A stretch of 64,000 nucleotides of DNA from Takakia lepidozioides (taxonomy: Eukaryota; Streptophyta; Takakiopsida; Takakiales; Takakiaceae). Location of the stretch: positions 4,836,001-4,900,000 of the forward strand of contig CM060731.1 of assembly GCA_030704615.1 (NCBI GenBank). The letters run 5' to 3'. The notes beneath the pieces were generated by a model. That model saw only the letters and a program-made list of their open reading frames with translations. It made no database searches and had not been told where the DNA came from. Both the position numbers and the translations under genes were made by a program. Positions 22,461 to 33,539 of the stretch are shown piece after piece; within the stretch, counting starts at the first letter, position 1; every line of letters begins with the position of its first letter.

Positions 22461-22608
22461 CCCACAACTGCTTCTGTTGGATCTCAGTTTGAATGGAATA
22501 TTGCCTCATTCCAGGAGTTTTGGGGTGCATTTCATTACACTGCAAAAAAAAGTCTGATACAGCAAAATGCAATTGAAAATATCCATATGGAGGATTCCCT
22601 TTGCCCCA

Positions 22609-25600
22609 TCAATGATTTCTGGAATCCCTAAGGAGGAGTTTGTGCAACTCATTCACGCTCAACGCCGGTGCATGAATAAAGTCATCAATAGTCACGTTCA
22701 TCCTCAACCTCTTCAGGTAAATGTAATACAGATGCTTGCACGGATAATACTTCGAACCCTTCTTTGCTTCCATCAACGAGAAGTCCGTACAATTGCAAGT
22801 CGGCTCCATTCCAATCGTAATTGTGTATACATCGTCGCGTACAGCCGAGCCGGCCGTTGCCATCCGATACACACGCCCAAGGCCGGGTGGGGGTACGTCC
22901 ACGGAGCTCTGAATAGTGCAAGCCATCCCAAGAGCATTGGCAATCCGAGTCTCATTCAACTTGTTGGGAGGGTGTCGTCTCTTCACTCTTCTGAATCGCA
23001 TTGTGGGATGTGCAGAATTGTCCAATCCGTCTCTACTGGACCAAGCAGTCTGCAATGGCTGGGTCTGAGGAACCGGAAATGCGTGGGCCGGGATGTCTGT
23101 GCGTTGCACCATTCGAAATCCTGCTGCAGATAGAGCATCCGCCTCATTCTGAGAGAGGCTGCAACCCGGTGCAACAGGCCAGACGCTCGGAGGCTCCGGC
23201 ATTCCCTGAATCCTGTACTTGGGTTTGCCAAATACACAGGTCATTATGTCGTGCCTACAGAACCAAAATGTCTGCGTTGTGGCGTGAGCAAATGTGGGAG
23301 TCAAAAATCTGCCGCTGAAACAAGGTGCAGGTACAGCACCGTGTGGGTTCCTCCGAATCATCTCACCACAGCGTGCTCTCGTATCCACCCGGATGGCGCA
23401 GCACTTCCCTCGAAATGCCGGCAATGTCCTCGCAATTCTCCATTGTGACTCCGACACTCTTGTCTCCACAATGGGAATGTTGTACTGCTTTACTACAGAT
23501 GGCTCGTTATGTTGCCGGGGCACGCGCCCTGTGCTCAAAGGAGATGGCGATCTTGAACGTGCAGGACTTGCGGTGCTCGACGAGACCTCCTCGGGCAACA
23601 TCACCGGACCACAAGGGAGTGTGCGAATATTCTTGTCAGCTCGCCATGAATCCTCTTCTCCGCCAGGTGCCTCGTCAAGTCTTCGTCTCACTGGATGGGT
23701 ATGAACATCTCCTTCCAAATGTTGGCCTCTTCGCAGCAATGGCGTGTCCCGAATGCCCTCTCGCAAGGCCGCCGCCCACTTCCGAGGATTCTTCGATCTA
23801 GAGGCAGTCCGCATCAGCATTTCCTGCCTGTCCGGCCCCAAGCCCCACTATTTCCCTTTCAAGAACTCGTTGTACCTGGATTGCTGCATAATTGACCTCG
23901 CAATGTCCTCCGTTGTGGCAGTGAGGATGTCCACCAGATGCGCCACAGAGGAGGCACGCCAGGAAGAGTGCACTGATTCGGCCATGTTTGTCGTGGGCAT
24001 GTCGGTGTCGGAGTCGAGACACATTTCCTGCACAAGCACATATTGAGGTTACAAGCAAGTTACAAATATGGCCAAGAATAATATTCAACGGGACGCGAAT
24101 TCGTGCAACTCACCTCCCGCATATAGTCGCCGAACTGGATGAAACGATAATGCCACCATGCTAGCCAACTGACCATTGCTCCCTCGTCTGATTTCCTTAC
24201 AGCACCTGACGATGTCCACCAAGCCCGTATACATGCAAACTGTGTCTCTGCATCATCCAAGGTGGGAGCGCGCTTCCACGCAAGGCACATGGAACGGTGC
24301 TCCTCTCTGAAATCTGGCGCCACGAGCTTGGTTGTGTACTGCGAAAGGCTCTGCAGAAAATGGAACCCACAAGATCTCTCATTGCCTTCCATGGGAACAT
24401 TGGGGTCTTGCCCGTACACCCTTCGGATGGCAGCCCAATTTGCTTGTGCGTTGTCCGCCATGAAACCACGGAAATTGGGGGGGCAATCCCGCCTTGGCCA
24501 TCTGTTCGTTTATTCCCTGCCAAAGAAGCATCTCCGATTGTGTGTCCTCTCCTTTCATCTCACAAATAGCAATTGTCATTAGCATCCTGCAGTGGGTGTC
24601 GTAGACATGTGCACCCATTGTTACCCACTGGTGATTTGTAATTCGTTTGATATGGTCGAACATGACCCAACTGTTTGACAAGTCCCCACTCGTCATCCTG
24701 TCGACCAGTTCGACGCCGCTGCCAGGTCTACACGTGGACATTTTGAATACGAAAACAACGATCTGCCTCAGTCCCTTGTCCTGGAAACCTACTTCCATGA
24801 ATGTAGTCATATCCACATCGTTGCTGCACCTCCAGAATGGAGTGCATATCCGAGCCACGCCCAATTTTCTGTTTGCATGAGACAATGTGGTTTCGGACAT
24901 TCGGTGAACATATGTGGGACACCGACTCCAGCAATGCCTCCATTTTCTATCGAGAGGAACTCTATCGGAGCCGTCTTCCGACATAATTCTGGCCAATGCC
25001 ATCTTATGGGCGGCTTGGAGCTGTATCTGTTTGGGTTTGGCACCCGGTCTCAACTTAAACCTCCTCCTGAACGAGCTGCTCTGCCTCGTGGGCAGCCTCC
25101 CGCGAGTTCCCCCTCGCCAATTTGTGACAATGGGAACCAACGTGTATGCAAGCTCGGGTGAGGTCAGGGAAACGGTGCAACACATAGAACTGCTTGGCAT
25201 TACAAACAGACATGCAGTGTGGTGGTTCTTTGCAATGCGCACACTTAAATGTCGAGTTCGGAACCTTCTCCTGAGCTCGAAATGGTTGATGAGCTGTGCC
25301 TGTCCAATCGGTCTCGTTTCTGTGACCTCTGGATTTAAAGTGGAAGCAAGTTGGGGAGAAACACCGCAACGCGCCCGCACAAACAACGTAGCGCACCCGC
25401 ACACCATCGAGCATCTTCATGCTGGTGGTTTTGGTAACGCACCAAGGATGACCGTCATGTTTTCTATCCATATCTGTCAACATTCCGGACGCCCTCGAGT
25501 AGTCCGCCCGAGGAGGGAACTCAAAGAAGATATTACCGTCGACGTCGGCGGGAAGGCATGTAACCGATTTAATTGCGAACTTGCTGTAGTCCAGCCCGGC

Positions 25601-26135
25601 CAGCTCCGACCGGTGTCCCTCCAGGTGAAGCCCTCGCAGAATTTCAAGAATAGATCGAACTGCGGTGCTCGTGCTGGGAATATGACTCCCTCCTCCACTG
25701 ACGTCCATTGAGGACTTGCCTGATCTCCAAGACGACCTCGGAACTTCCATGACCTCGTCTGAGTCGGACAGGTTGTGAACAACCCGGTTCTCGCTCGTCT
25801 TCATGGATGGGTTCGGCTCTGGATTTACTTCGTTGCGGACTTCTCTCTTTTGAGGTAGCCACTCTCTGATTCGCGGATTGTTTCGTGGAAGGCGGCAGGA
25901 TAGAAGGTGCATTTGGCGGGCAAATGAAGTCCCCAACAGCCCTGTATATGACGCTGTCCGATGGTGGAACTCGCCATTCCCTGCCATCGCCGAAATCATC
26001 GTGGAGCACAACAATACTCTCGACAACAAGGCCGTTTGAGTCCTTCCTTTCCTCCTCCAAAAAAACCGACCCCGGTTTCAGGTGGTATCGAACGCACAAA
26101 TATTTCTCCATCACCGGCAGATGTCCCCTCTGCAC
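22609..26135 (-). pseudogene. MULE transposase M2 (DDE plus SWIM finger)
   Basis: The N-terminal frame probably starts at 26135 (MQRGHLPVMEKYLCVRYHLK) and shifts to a second frame near 25900. A Cys/His-rich domain follows (VRYVVCAGALRCFSPTCFHF ... FKCAHCKEPPHC ... HVGSHCHK), comparable to the GCM/FLYWCH-like zinc domains of MULEs. The catalytic core has VYDTHCRMLMTIAICEMKGE (first Asp near 24600) and, after a frame change in a G8 run near 24480, FMADNAQANWAAIRRVYGQD (second Asp near 24454) and ERSCGFHFLQSL. AESVHSSWRASS and a 410-codon frame follow, ending in a SWIM finger (TCNCTDFSLMEAKKG ... YYPCKHLYY) near 22725-22805. The gap near 24050 may be an intron. Two arrays of one palindrome flank the gene. 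Few lesions suggest recent activity. Confidence 0.8.
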
Positions 26136-26439
26136 GGAAATGAAGCTCTATGCTCGTGAGGAGGGCAGTACACTGTAGCGCTCGGGTTTTCCACCATGGG
26201 AGATGTGCACACAAGACTGCCAGGATGGCGTGCGGGGAAGCTCCCTGGTAGAAGGGGGATGCAGCGATGGGAAGGAATGCGGTGCCGATTTGTCCGAGCG
26301 ACGAAGCCTGATCCAAATCCAGGGAGCCAACTATCTCAAAAATCCACAGTCAGAGTGTTAATGAACCTTGTCTCGGAATGCGGCCCCTGGTCTTTGCGCA
26401 ATAACTGCCAATGGTATGCAGTCAGTCAGAAAGTGGGGG

Positions 26440-27770
26440 GCCGTCCGGATGATGAGCGGCTGAAGGGGAGAAGGCAGCCACCGTGCCGTCACATTACTAC
26501 CCCGAATGGAAATTCAGCACCCAATATCAACAGGGGCCGCACGGATGAAGTCGTCTGGGGCAGTGATGCCGGCACCTGTCCGACAGAGAACATCCCCCGG
26601 ACGGAAATTCAGCGCCGAATTTCCATTCAGATCCCCCCAAAGGAAGTCCTGTGGGGGGTCAGGCCGAAAACTGGCCGACATAAAAACCTACGCGGATGGA
26701 AAAACGGCGCCGAATTTCCATCCGAGGCCTTTCGGATGCGGTCGGCTCGGGGGAAAGGCCGCCATCTGGCCCTCACATTACAACCCCCGGACGGAAATTC
26801 GGCACCGAATATACAACAGGCGAAGCCCGGATGAAGTCGCCTCGGGCGTAGAGGCCGGCGCGTGCGCGACAGAGAACATCCCTGGATGGAGATTCGGCGC
26901 CGAATTTCCATCCGGGCCCCCCCAAAGGAAGTCGTGTCGGGGGGTCAGGCCGAAAACTGGCCGGCATAAAAACATCCCCAGATGGAAAACGGCGCCGAAT
27001 TTCCATCCGGGGCGGTTCGGATGCAGTCGGGGAGGGGGGAGAGGCGGCACCTGGCCGTCACATTTCAACCCCCGGACGGAAATTCGGCACCGAATATCCA
27101 ACAGGGGACGCCCGGATGAAGTCGCCTCGGGCGCAGAGGCCGGCGCGTGTGAAACAGAGAACATCCCAGGGATGGAGATTCGGCGCCGAATTTCCATCCG
27201 GCACCCCCCCAAAGGAAGTCGTGTCGGGGGGTCAGACCAAAACTGGCGACATAAAAACCTCCCTAGATGAAAAAACGGCGCCGAATTTCAATCCGGGGCC
27301 GTTCCAATGCAGTCGGGGAGGGGGGAGAGGCCGCACCTGCCGTCATATTTCAACCCCCGGACGGAAATTCGGCACCGAATATCCACACAGAGCGGCGGAG
27401 AGGCGGCACCTCTCCGACAGAGACCATCCCCCGATGGAAATTCGGCGCCGAATTTCCATCGGGGCCCCTCAAAGGAAGTCGTAAAATCCCCAGATGGAAA
27501 AACGGCGCCGAATTTCCATCCGGGGCGTTCCAATGCAGTCGGGAGGGGGGAGAGGCCAGCACCTGGCCGTCATATTTCAAACCCCGGACGGAAATTCGGC
27601 CACCAATCCAACAGAGCGGCGGAGAGGCGGCACCTCTCCGACAGAGACTATCCCCCGGATGGAAATTCGGCGCCGAATTTCCATCGGGGCCCCTTCAAAG
27701 AGAAGTCGCAGAAACCTCCCAGAATGGAAAAACGGCGCCGAATTTCCGTCCGCGGCTGTTCCGATTTGCC
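26440..27770. repeat. Palindromic array B1, higher-order repeats
   Basis: About five higher-order units of roughly 230-290 bp, marked by AAAGGAAGTC at about 26640, 26925, 27210, 27470 and a variant at 27705. Each unit carries up to three related palindromes around CGGCGCCG or CGGCACCG. The best copies extend GGATGGAAATTCGGCGCC into its full inverted complement, a stem of over 30 bp. Open frames of up to 254 codons here are repeat artefacts. Confidence 0.9.
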
Positions 27771-28500
27771 TCTAGCAGTGAAGGATTCCAAGAAAAATCC
27801 GAAAAATCAATCGGACGCTCAGAATTACCTGCAGGAGGTAATTCAGCGTTCGAAATTCCTGGCGAATGGAAATTCGGCGCGATATCCAACGCCAGCGATC
27901 CGACTTACCTGGCTGGATGAAATTCGGCGCCGGATTTCCATCCATCCGGGATTCGAATTACCTGCAGGATGGAAATTCGGCGCCGGATCTCCATCCATCC
28001 GCTCTCCGCCCACCTTGCGGATGGAAATCGGCGCCGGATTTCCATCCATCCGCCTCCGAATTACCTGCTGAGGGAAAATTTCGCGCGCCGCTCTACCTGC
28101 GCGGATGGAAATCCGGCGCCGGATTTCCATGTTCCGCTTCTAAATTACCTGCGTCAGGGAAATTTGGCGCGCCGCCCTACCTGCGCGGATGGAAATCCGG
28201 CGCCGGATGGATTTGATCCACTGGATTGTTATACAAGATGCTTTTCAGCAGCTGTAAGCTTTATCTTTGCGTGAAATAGCCACAAAAGAAAAATCTTGCT
28301 GTTGCCATCAGTAGCTTGTTTGAATTACCTGCGTGAGGGAAATTTCGCATTGCGCCCTACCTTGCAGGATGGAAATTCGGCGCTGAATTTCCATCCTGCT
28401 GCGCTCCGAATTACCTGCAGGATGGAAATCCGGCGCCGGATTTCCATCCTGCAGCGCTCCGAATTACCTCTACGTCGGAAATTCCGGGCCGAGTTCCGTC
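27770..28500. repeat. Palindromic array B2, short units
   Basis: Continues B1 with simpler units of about 60-65 bp: GAATTACCTGC, a GGATGGAAAT(T)CGGCGCCG palindrome, and ATTTCCATCC. The centre changes from CGGCGCCGAA towards CGGCGCCGGA, so the palindromes have diverged together. A non-repeat segment interrupts the array at about 28215-28310. Confidence 0.85.
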
Positions 28501-28663
28501 GATTTCATCCGACATGGAGGGCTTCATCCGACATTTAATTGCGCAGACATTTAATTGCGCATAAATGTCCACCGCCGTCGTTTTCATTCGGGCTGGCGAC
28601 ACATGGCTTCCTGGATACGTGCCCTAAATCTCATGCTAATCTTGGCTTAACATTATTCGAGGC

Positions 28664-28886
28664 ATGTACCCCAAAAACGGAGATCTTTTTCCATTTTGGC
28701 TGGGACTTATGCCGCCTGAAGGGCGTGGCTCTCCTGAGAGAGACCTCACATCCAGACCGCGGCGGAAGTTGAAAGCTCTGTACTACGGACGACGGCCAAT
28801 CTCTCGCATGGCCAAACTGAAGCTCCAGCAGGAGATTCCAGTGTCTTGCTCACAACCCGCGCCAACTGAAGCCGAGTACTCTCAGG
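28664..28886 (+). CDS. Putative first exon of the methyltransferase-like gene
   Basis: ATG at 28664 opens a basic frame (PPEGRGSPERDLTSRPRRK ... YYGRRPISRMAKLKLQQEIP) that stays open to about 28980. It lies just downstream of array B and on the same strand as the following coding blocks. Assignment to the same gene is positional; the splice donor is not fixed. Confidence 0.35.
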
Positions 28887-29572
28887 CAAGCCACTTCTGC
28901 TTTCGCTTTGTTCGATTTCTTTTGCTTTCGCTTTGTTGCCTCGCTTTGTTTTTGCATCTTCATCCTGGCTTCGCTGGATGAGTGAACTTTAGATAGTTGA
29001 GTGAACCTTACATTGTTTGCAATGCGTGTGCAAATCCGGCAGCTGTGGAGAAGGCTGCTTGTGCATGTCATTCTCAGGCAATGGTTGCATTTGTTTTCAT
29101 TGTTGTTGCATGGCTCTCCATACTTCCTAAACTTGTTATGTTTTCATTTTTGTTACACGATTGTTGCTATGGTGGTTGCGCTGCTCGTTGCGATGCTGGT
29201 TTTTGCACCGATGTTGGTTTTCACGATTTTGGGAATGACAGAGTGACGACGAGCCCGGCACGCTGGTGGTATCATCGACAGCTCCAACTCATCGCATGTT
29301 TGAATCGCCCAACTTGGGGCGAGAGGGCAAACTTCAACCTTTTGTTGGTGGACGGGAGGACTTGCAACGAGAGTACGACAGAATAGGCATTGGGGAGGTT
29401 GGTGCAGGCCGGCATGGCAGGTGAAGGGCGTGAGGACATGAGGACAGCAGATCCGGCAATGGAGGTTGTTCACGCACATGCAGTAGGGCCCCCGCCACGC
29501 AAAGAAAAAGAAGAAAGCTAAGCACATGCAATCCCCGGCGAGAGAGAGCCGTCACGGGCTGCGGAGGGGGGA

Positions 29573-31385
29573 GTGAGCAGTGCACGCGAGGGTGTCAGTT
29601 CGCCTCAATCAAAGGTGGTCGTCCTGGAGGGCTCCCCTGCTGCTAGCCCTAGTAAGAAACAGAAAGCCCGTGAGAGGGCAAAAGAGAGGGCAAAAGAACA
29701 GACGAGACAGAATGCTAGCCAGGAGGAAAGAGAGAAAAGGCCACTGAAGAGGCCAGGGGTGCCCAAATGACAGATGCCAATGTAAGCGAGGGACAAACAG
29801 AGACGGTGGATCCCTCCAAGACACCACAGAGAGGCAGTAACACACCGGTTAGACCATCGCGGGCAAGAGCAGCCCCGCAATTACCCATACGGTGGAGAGT
29901 GGAGGAGAGGAAAGAACACCAGAAAGAGCACGGATTGTGCAAGTTCGAGGTGAAGCCAGGGAGAGGGCAGTAGCAAAGGGGAGAGTGGGGGAGGAGTGCT
30001 GGAGGTGGTTCGCAGGTGGCTGACCCTGTTGAGGAGGACGACAGGGAGCTTTCTGACCAGGATGACATCCTCCCGGACATCCCAGGCCCCAAACCCGGAG
30101 CATACAGGCGTGGATTTGGCGGTCCTGGTGGGCTGCCGAAAAACCCCTCTGCAGCAAACGTCATGTCTGAGGCGGATATGAAGTTGGCCGCTGCCAAGAT
30201 GTTGGAGGCAACCCACATCAACATTGGCCAGGGTGCTGGGGGGCAAGGTGTACCGGCCAGCTTCGAATGCCCCTTTGCCGCTTGGTGTCATTGCAGGTGG
30301 TTAGGACCTGCCCTCCCGCGATATCGACAACTGAATTCTCTTTCCGGATGGATATCGAATGGGGTTGCTGCCGCGTTTTACGTTTTCCATTGAGAACCGA
30401 CCATGAGCTTCCCGTGCCCACACTTCTTTTTCCGAGTAGTTGGACAAATGGGGGTCCCCCATTGGCAAACGCAAAATGAGGAGTTCGAGAGATGCGATTT
30501 GCTAGTGATTCTCTTTTCAGCACTTGGTCCGGTAAGATGTTCTCACGTGTGGGACGGCAATAATCGCCTCCTACATGGATGGAGCACATTGCCCAAGTCC
30601 CACCCCAACGACCTTGATTGGCATTTCGCCGTGATTGTGTTGTGCTGAAGTTTGCGGGGCCAAAGATCGCAGTTTCTCAAAGCTGTCAATGGCCGACATC
30701 AACTCGTAAGCTATATAAACCCTCTCCCTCTTGCTCTTTGGACTTTGAATTTGGAGTCCTTTTCATTGCGAATCCTCATATATGATGAAAATATCCGATT
30801 TCAGTATTGTTTGATGGAAATGTGGCACTGCAGGGTGACTGAGAATGCCTTCATTGCCACCAACTTGTCCCATATGCTCTTCCGGTGAAGGATGTCGGGA
30901 AGCGGGGGTGCAAGAGTTTGCCAATTCCTCAGTTGGCCAGACCTCTGCACAAGTCGGAGGCAAGGCAACAGAGACCTGGTATAGGCTGAGTGTCGACTCC
31001 ATGGTGGACTACATATTTCGTGGGTAAAGCTCCTACAGTTTTGTAGCTAATCGTCTAATCGTCTCTCTCCTCCCCCCAATTAAGGAAATTGTGTTGAGCA
31101 GGGATCTCTAATCTTATGTGCGCATTCTTGAGAGACGAAAATACAGCAGTGATTTGGCATCATGCGCGGAGGTTCTACATGGAGTCAGAGGAGAAGAATC
31201 CAACCCTCCCGGAACTCTCGCATCGTAATGTCAAAGCTGCGGAGGTGAGTGCCCGCATAAAGTACAAGTCGGCTGATGGTAAAGTACTGGCCATAGCTGA
31301 TCCCGCCCTTGGTGCCGACTTTCTGGTGGAGGTGGGGAAGCACTACTCTCGTAATCTCGACCTCTCGCTCCTAAGCCCACGATGA
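29573..31385 (+). CDS. Charged and unassigned exons upstream of the methyltransferase-like domain
   Basis: Blocks in order: a lysine/arginine/glutamate coil (KKQKARERAKERAKEQTRQN, 29650-29770); an acidic, glycine/proline-rich block (DDRELSDQDDILPDIPGPKP, 30016-30240); a short block with SHVWDGNNRLLHGW (about 30520-30650); and SRNVKAAEV-like sequence, actually SHRNVKAAEVSARIKYKSAD, with GADFLVEVGKHYSRNLDLS (31116-31385). Frames differ between blocks. I do not recognise their folds. They lie on the strand of the downstream methyltransferase-like exons and may be its N-terminal region or a separate gene. Confidence 0.4.
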
Positions 31386-31989
31386 CATTGGAGAAGCTCC
31401 ATCGTCTAGCCACATCCTGTGTGGATGCACAGAAAAGGTGATACATTCTTACCAAATTGTGGGGCAAACAATTTCCTTTTGTGGTGTTTGCGGCTTACGA
31501 ATATGCTGGTGGTTGGACAGACCCGGTGGCTCCAATCTGGAATGGTTCCCACAGTACCCAGGGGATGTGAAGCTTCCCCAACCGGACAAACTCTCTCGGA
31601 CCCCACATTCGACATGTGGATGAACCGCATGACATGGTGTTTTTCAGTACTATCCCCACGCTTCGTTTGGGGCTTCTCTACTCTAGTAGGGGGTGGATTC
31701 ATTGTATTTTGTCAGGAAAGCGATCTGATGGAGATGCCCACAGGTGACACGAGCGTAAGAGCAGCTGGACACACAACACATCAGTTCAAGATGGAGATAT
31801 CTCCTGCATCAGAGAGCGACTGACAGTATTTGACGAGGTACTTTCTGCTCTACAAAACCAACCTATCTTTCAGGAGATAGCAGATGCTCGCCTGAGCCCC
31901 GAGTTCACCGACCATCCAACGGACAAAACAGCAATGCGCCTTCTGTACATGTACATACGCGCTGCCTTTCTTTGAAGTCCTTGCATTTT

Positions 31990-32880
31990 AGGATGTTAGA
32001 AGCCTCATGTGGGTTTAGGGAAAATGGCGCCAAATTTCCAGTCAGGGCTCCGAAAATGGCTAAGTCCCTAGACTGGCTGGCCCTGAACTGGAAATTCGGC
32101 GCCATTTTCCAGTTCTAGGCCCTATTGCCGATCAGGGACTTGGCCATTTTCGGGCTAAGTCCCTAGACTGGCTGGCCCTGAACTGGAAATTCGGCGCCAT
32201 TTTCCATTCTAAGGCCCTATTGCCGTTCAGGGACTTAGCCATTTTCGGGCTTCCCTAGGTGGCTGGCCCCCGAGTGGAAATTCGGTGCCATTTTCCAGTT
32301 GTAGGCCCTATTTGCCGTTCAGGGACTTAGCCATTTTCGGGCTAAGTCCCCTAGACTGGCTGGCCCTGAACTGGAAATTCGGCGCCATTTTCCAATTCCA
32401 GGCCCTATTGGCCGTTCAGGGACTTAGCCATTTTGCGGGCTAAGTCCCTAGGGTGGCTGGCCCGGAACTGGAAATTCGGCGCCATTTTCCATTCTAGGCC
32501 CTATTGCCGTTCAGGGACTTGACCATTTTCAGGGCTAAGTCCCTAGGGTGGCTGGCCCTGAACTGGAAATTCGGCGCCATTTCCAGTTCTAGGCCCTATT
32601 GCCGTTCAGGGACTTAGCCATTTTCGGGCTAAGTCCCTAGGGTGGCTGGCCCTGAACTGGAATTCAACGCCATTTTTCCAGTTCTAGGCCCTATTGCGGT
32701 TCTCTGGGACTTAGCCATCTTCGGGCCAAACCGGGAAAAATGGCGTCGAATTTTCCAGTTCAGGGCTCCCAATCGCTATTCCCTAGGGTGGCAGTCACCG
32801 AAAACCCAAATTCGGCGCATTTTTTCCATTTCTAGGCCCACTCACATCCGCCCCAACCTGGGAAAATGGTGCCGAATATG
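31990..32880. repeat. Palindromic array C
   Basis: About seven units of roughly 90-100 bp. Each has AACTGGAAATTCGGCGCCAT (starts near 32086, 32181, 32270 variant, 32370, 32466, 32561, 32656 variant), TAGGCCCTATTGCCGTTCAG, and a hairpin in which GGGACTTAGCC faces GGCTAAGTCCC around ATTTTCG. The GGGACTTAGCCA and TTCGGCGCC elements are shared with array A. Units at the right end are diverged. Confidence 0.9.
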
Positions 32881-32914
32881 CCTTTCAGGGACCTCATTGT
32901 GTTTTTCATGAATG

Positions 32915-33286
32915 CAGGTACTGCAAGTTCTCCCTTTTGGAGAAAGGTCATCTGTCTTTCGAGCCACCATTCTTCCTGGCATGGAGGAACCTTGGGGCTG
33001 ACTCCATGTACACTGACGATAATTGTGAAGGAGTTGGCATCTGGAACATTTGCGTGATTGCCCTTGGTATGTGGACCTTCCGCCCGGCTCGCTCGACCCC
33101 ATCCGAGTTTCAATTGAAGCTGGATGCTGAATTCCGACGAAACCGGGCTCCGCTGCCCCTCCGTTGGGTGCAAAAGAGGCAAAAGCTCTTGCGAACTCCA
33201 GGAAAGCGGCACATAGCTTGCTCAGGCAGGAATTTAGCAGAAATTGCATGAGAAGAGTAAGGCCAAAGGAAAAGGACAAGGAACAG
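32915..33286 (+). CDS. Exon block between array C and the methyltransferase core
   Basis: Open plus-strand sequence with LSFEPPFFLAWRNLGADSMY and CEGVGIWNICVIALGMWTF, then after a frame change a basic coil (KEAKALANSRKAAHSLLRQE ... RPKEKDKEQ) ending at a good donor, CAG|GTGAGT, near 33286. No family recognised; it probably belongs to the same transcript as the downstream exons. Confidence 0.4.
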
Positions 33287-33539
33287 GTGAGTGCAAGTAA
33301 CACCCCCAAAGAAGAAAACGATCGGGGCATCGGAGGAGGCGCAGGAGGGGACCCAAAGAGTGACTCACGACGACTTTGTTCAGGTCCGCGACTGCTGTTG
33401 CTCCTACCCAGTCACCGGTCCGTCCGGGTTCCCAAGTCAGTTCGGAGTGGGACTGCCTCTGCCAAGAATTGGCATTTGAGGGCGAGCCTACACGCCGGTA
33501 TCGGCGGTGACGTTTACGCACAGCCAAAGCTAGAACCTC

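Noticed and set aside
22180-22557. 125-codon plus-strand frame over array A, with antisense counterparts
   Set aside because: Repetitive FRPKKEKFGAIFP-type translation of tandem units, not a protein.
26506-28071. Long overlapping open frames of 217-254 codons on both strands
   Set aside because: They translate the palindromic repeats of array B; the same peptides (RRRISI, NSAPNFH, GAEFPS) recur in several frames and strands, so they are repeat artefacts.
22090-32880. CRISPR array
   Set aside because: The repeats are palindromic tandem units with related spacers in a eukaryotic genome; no unique equal-length spacers and no cas genes.
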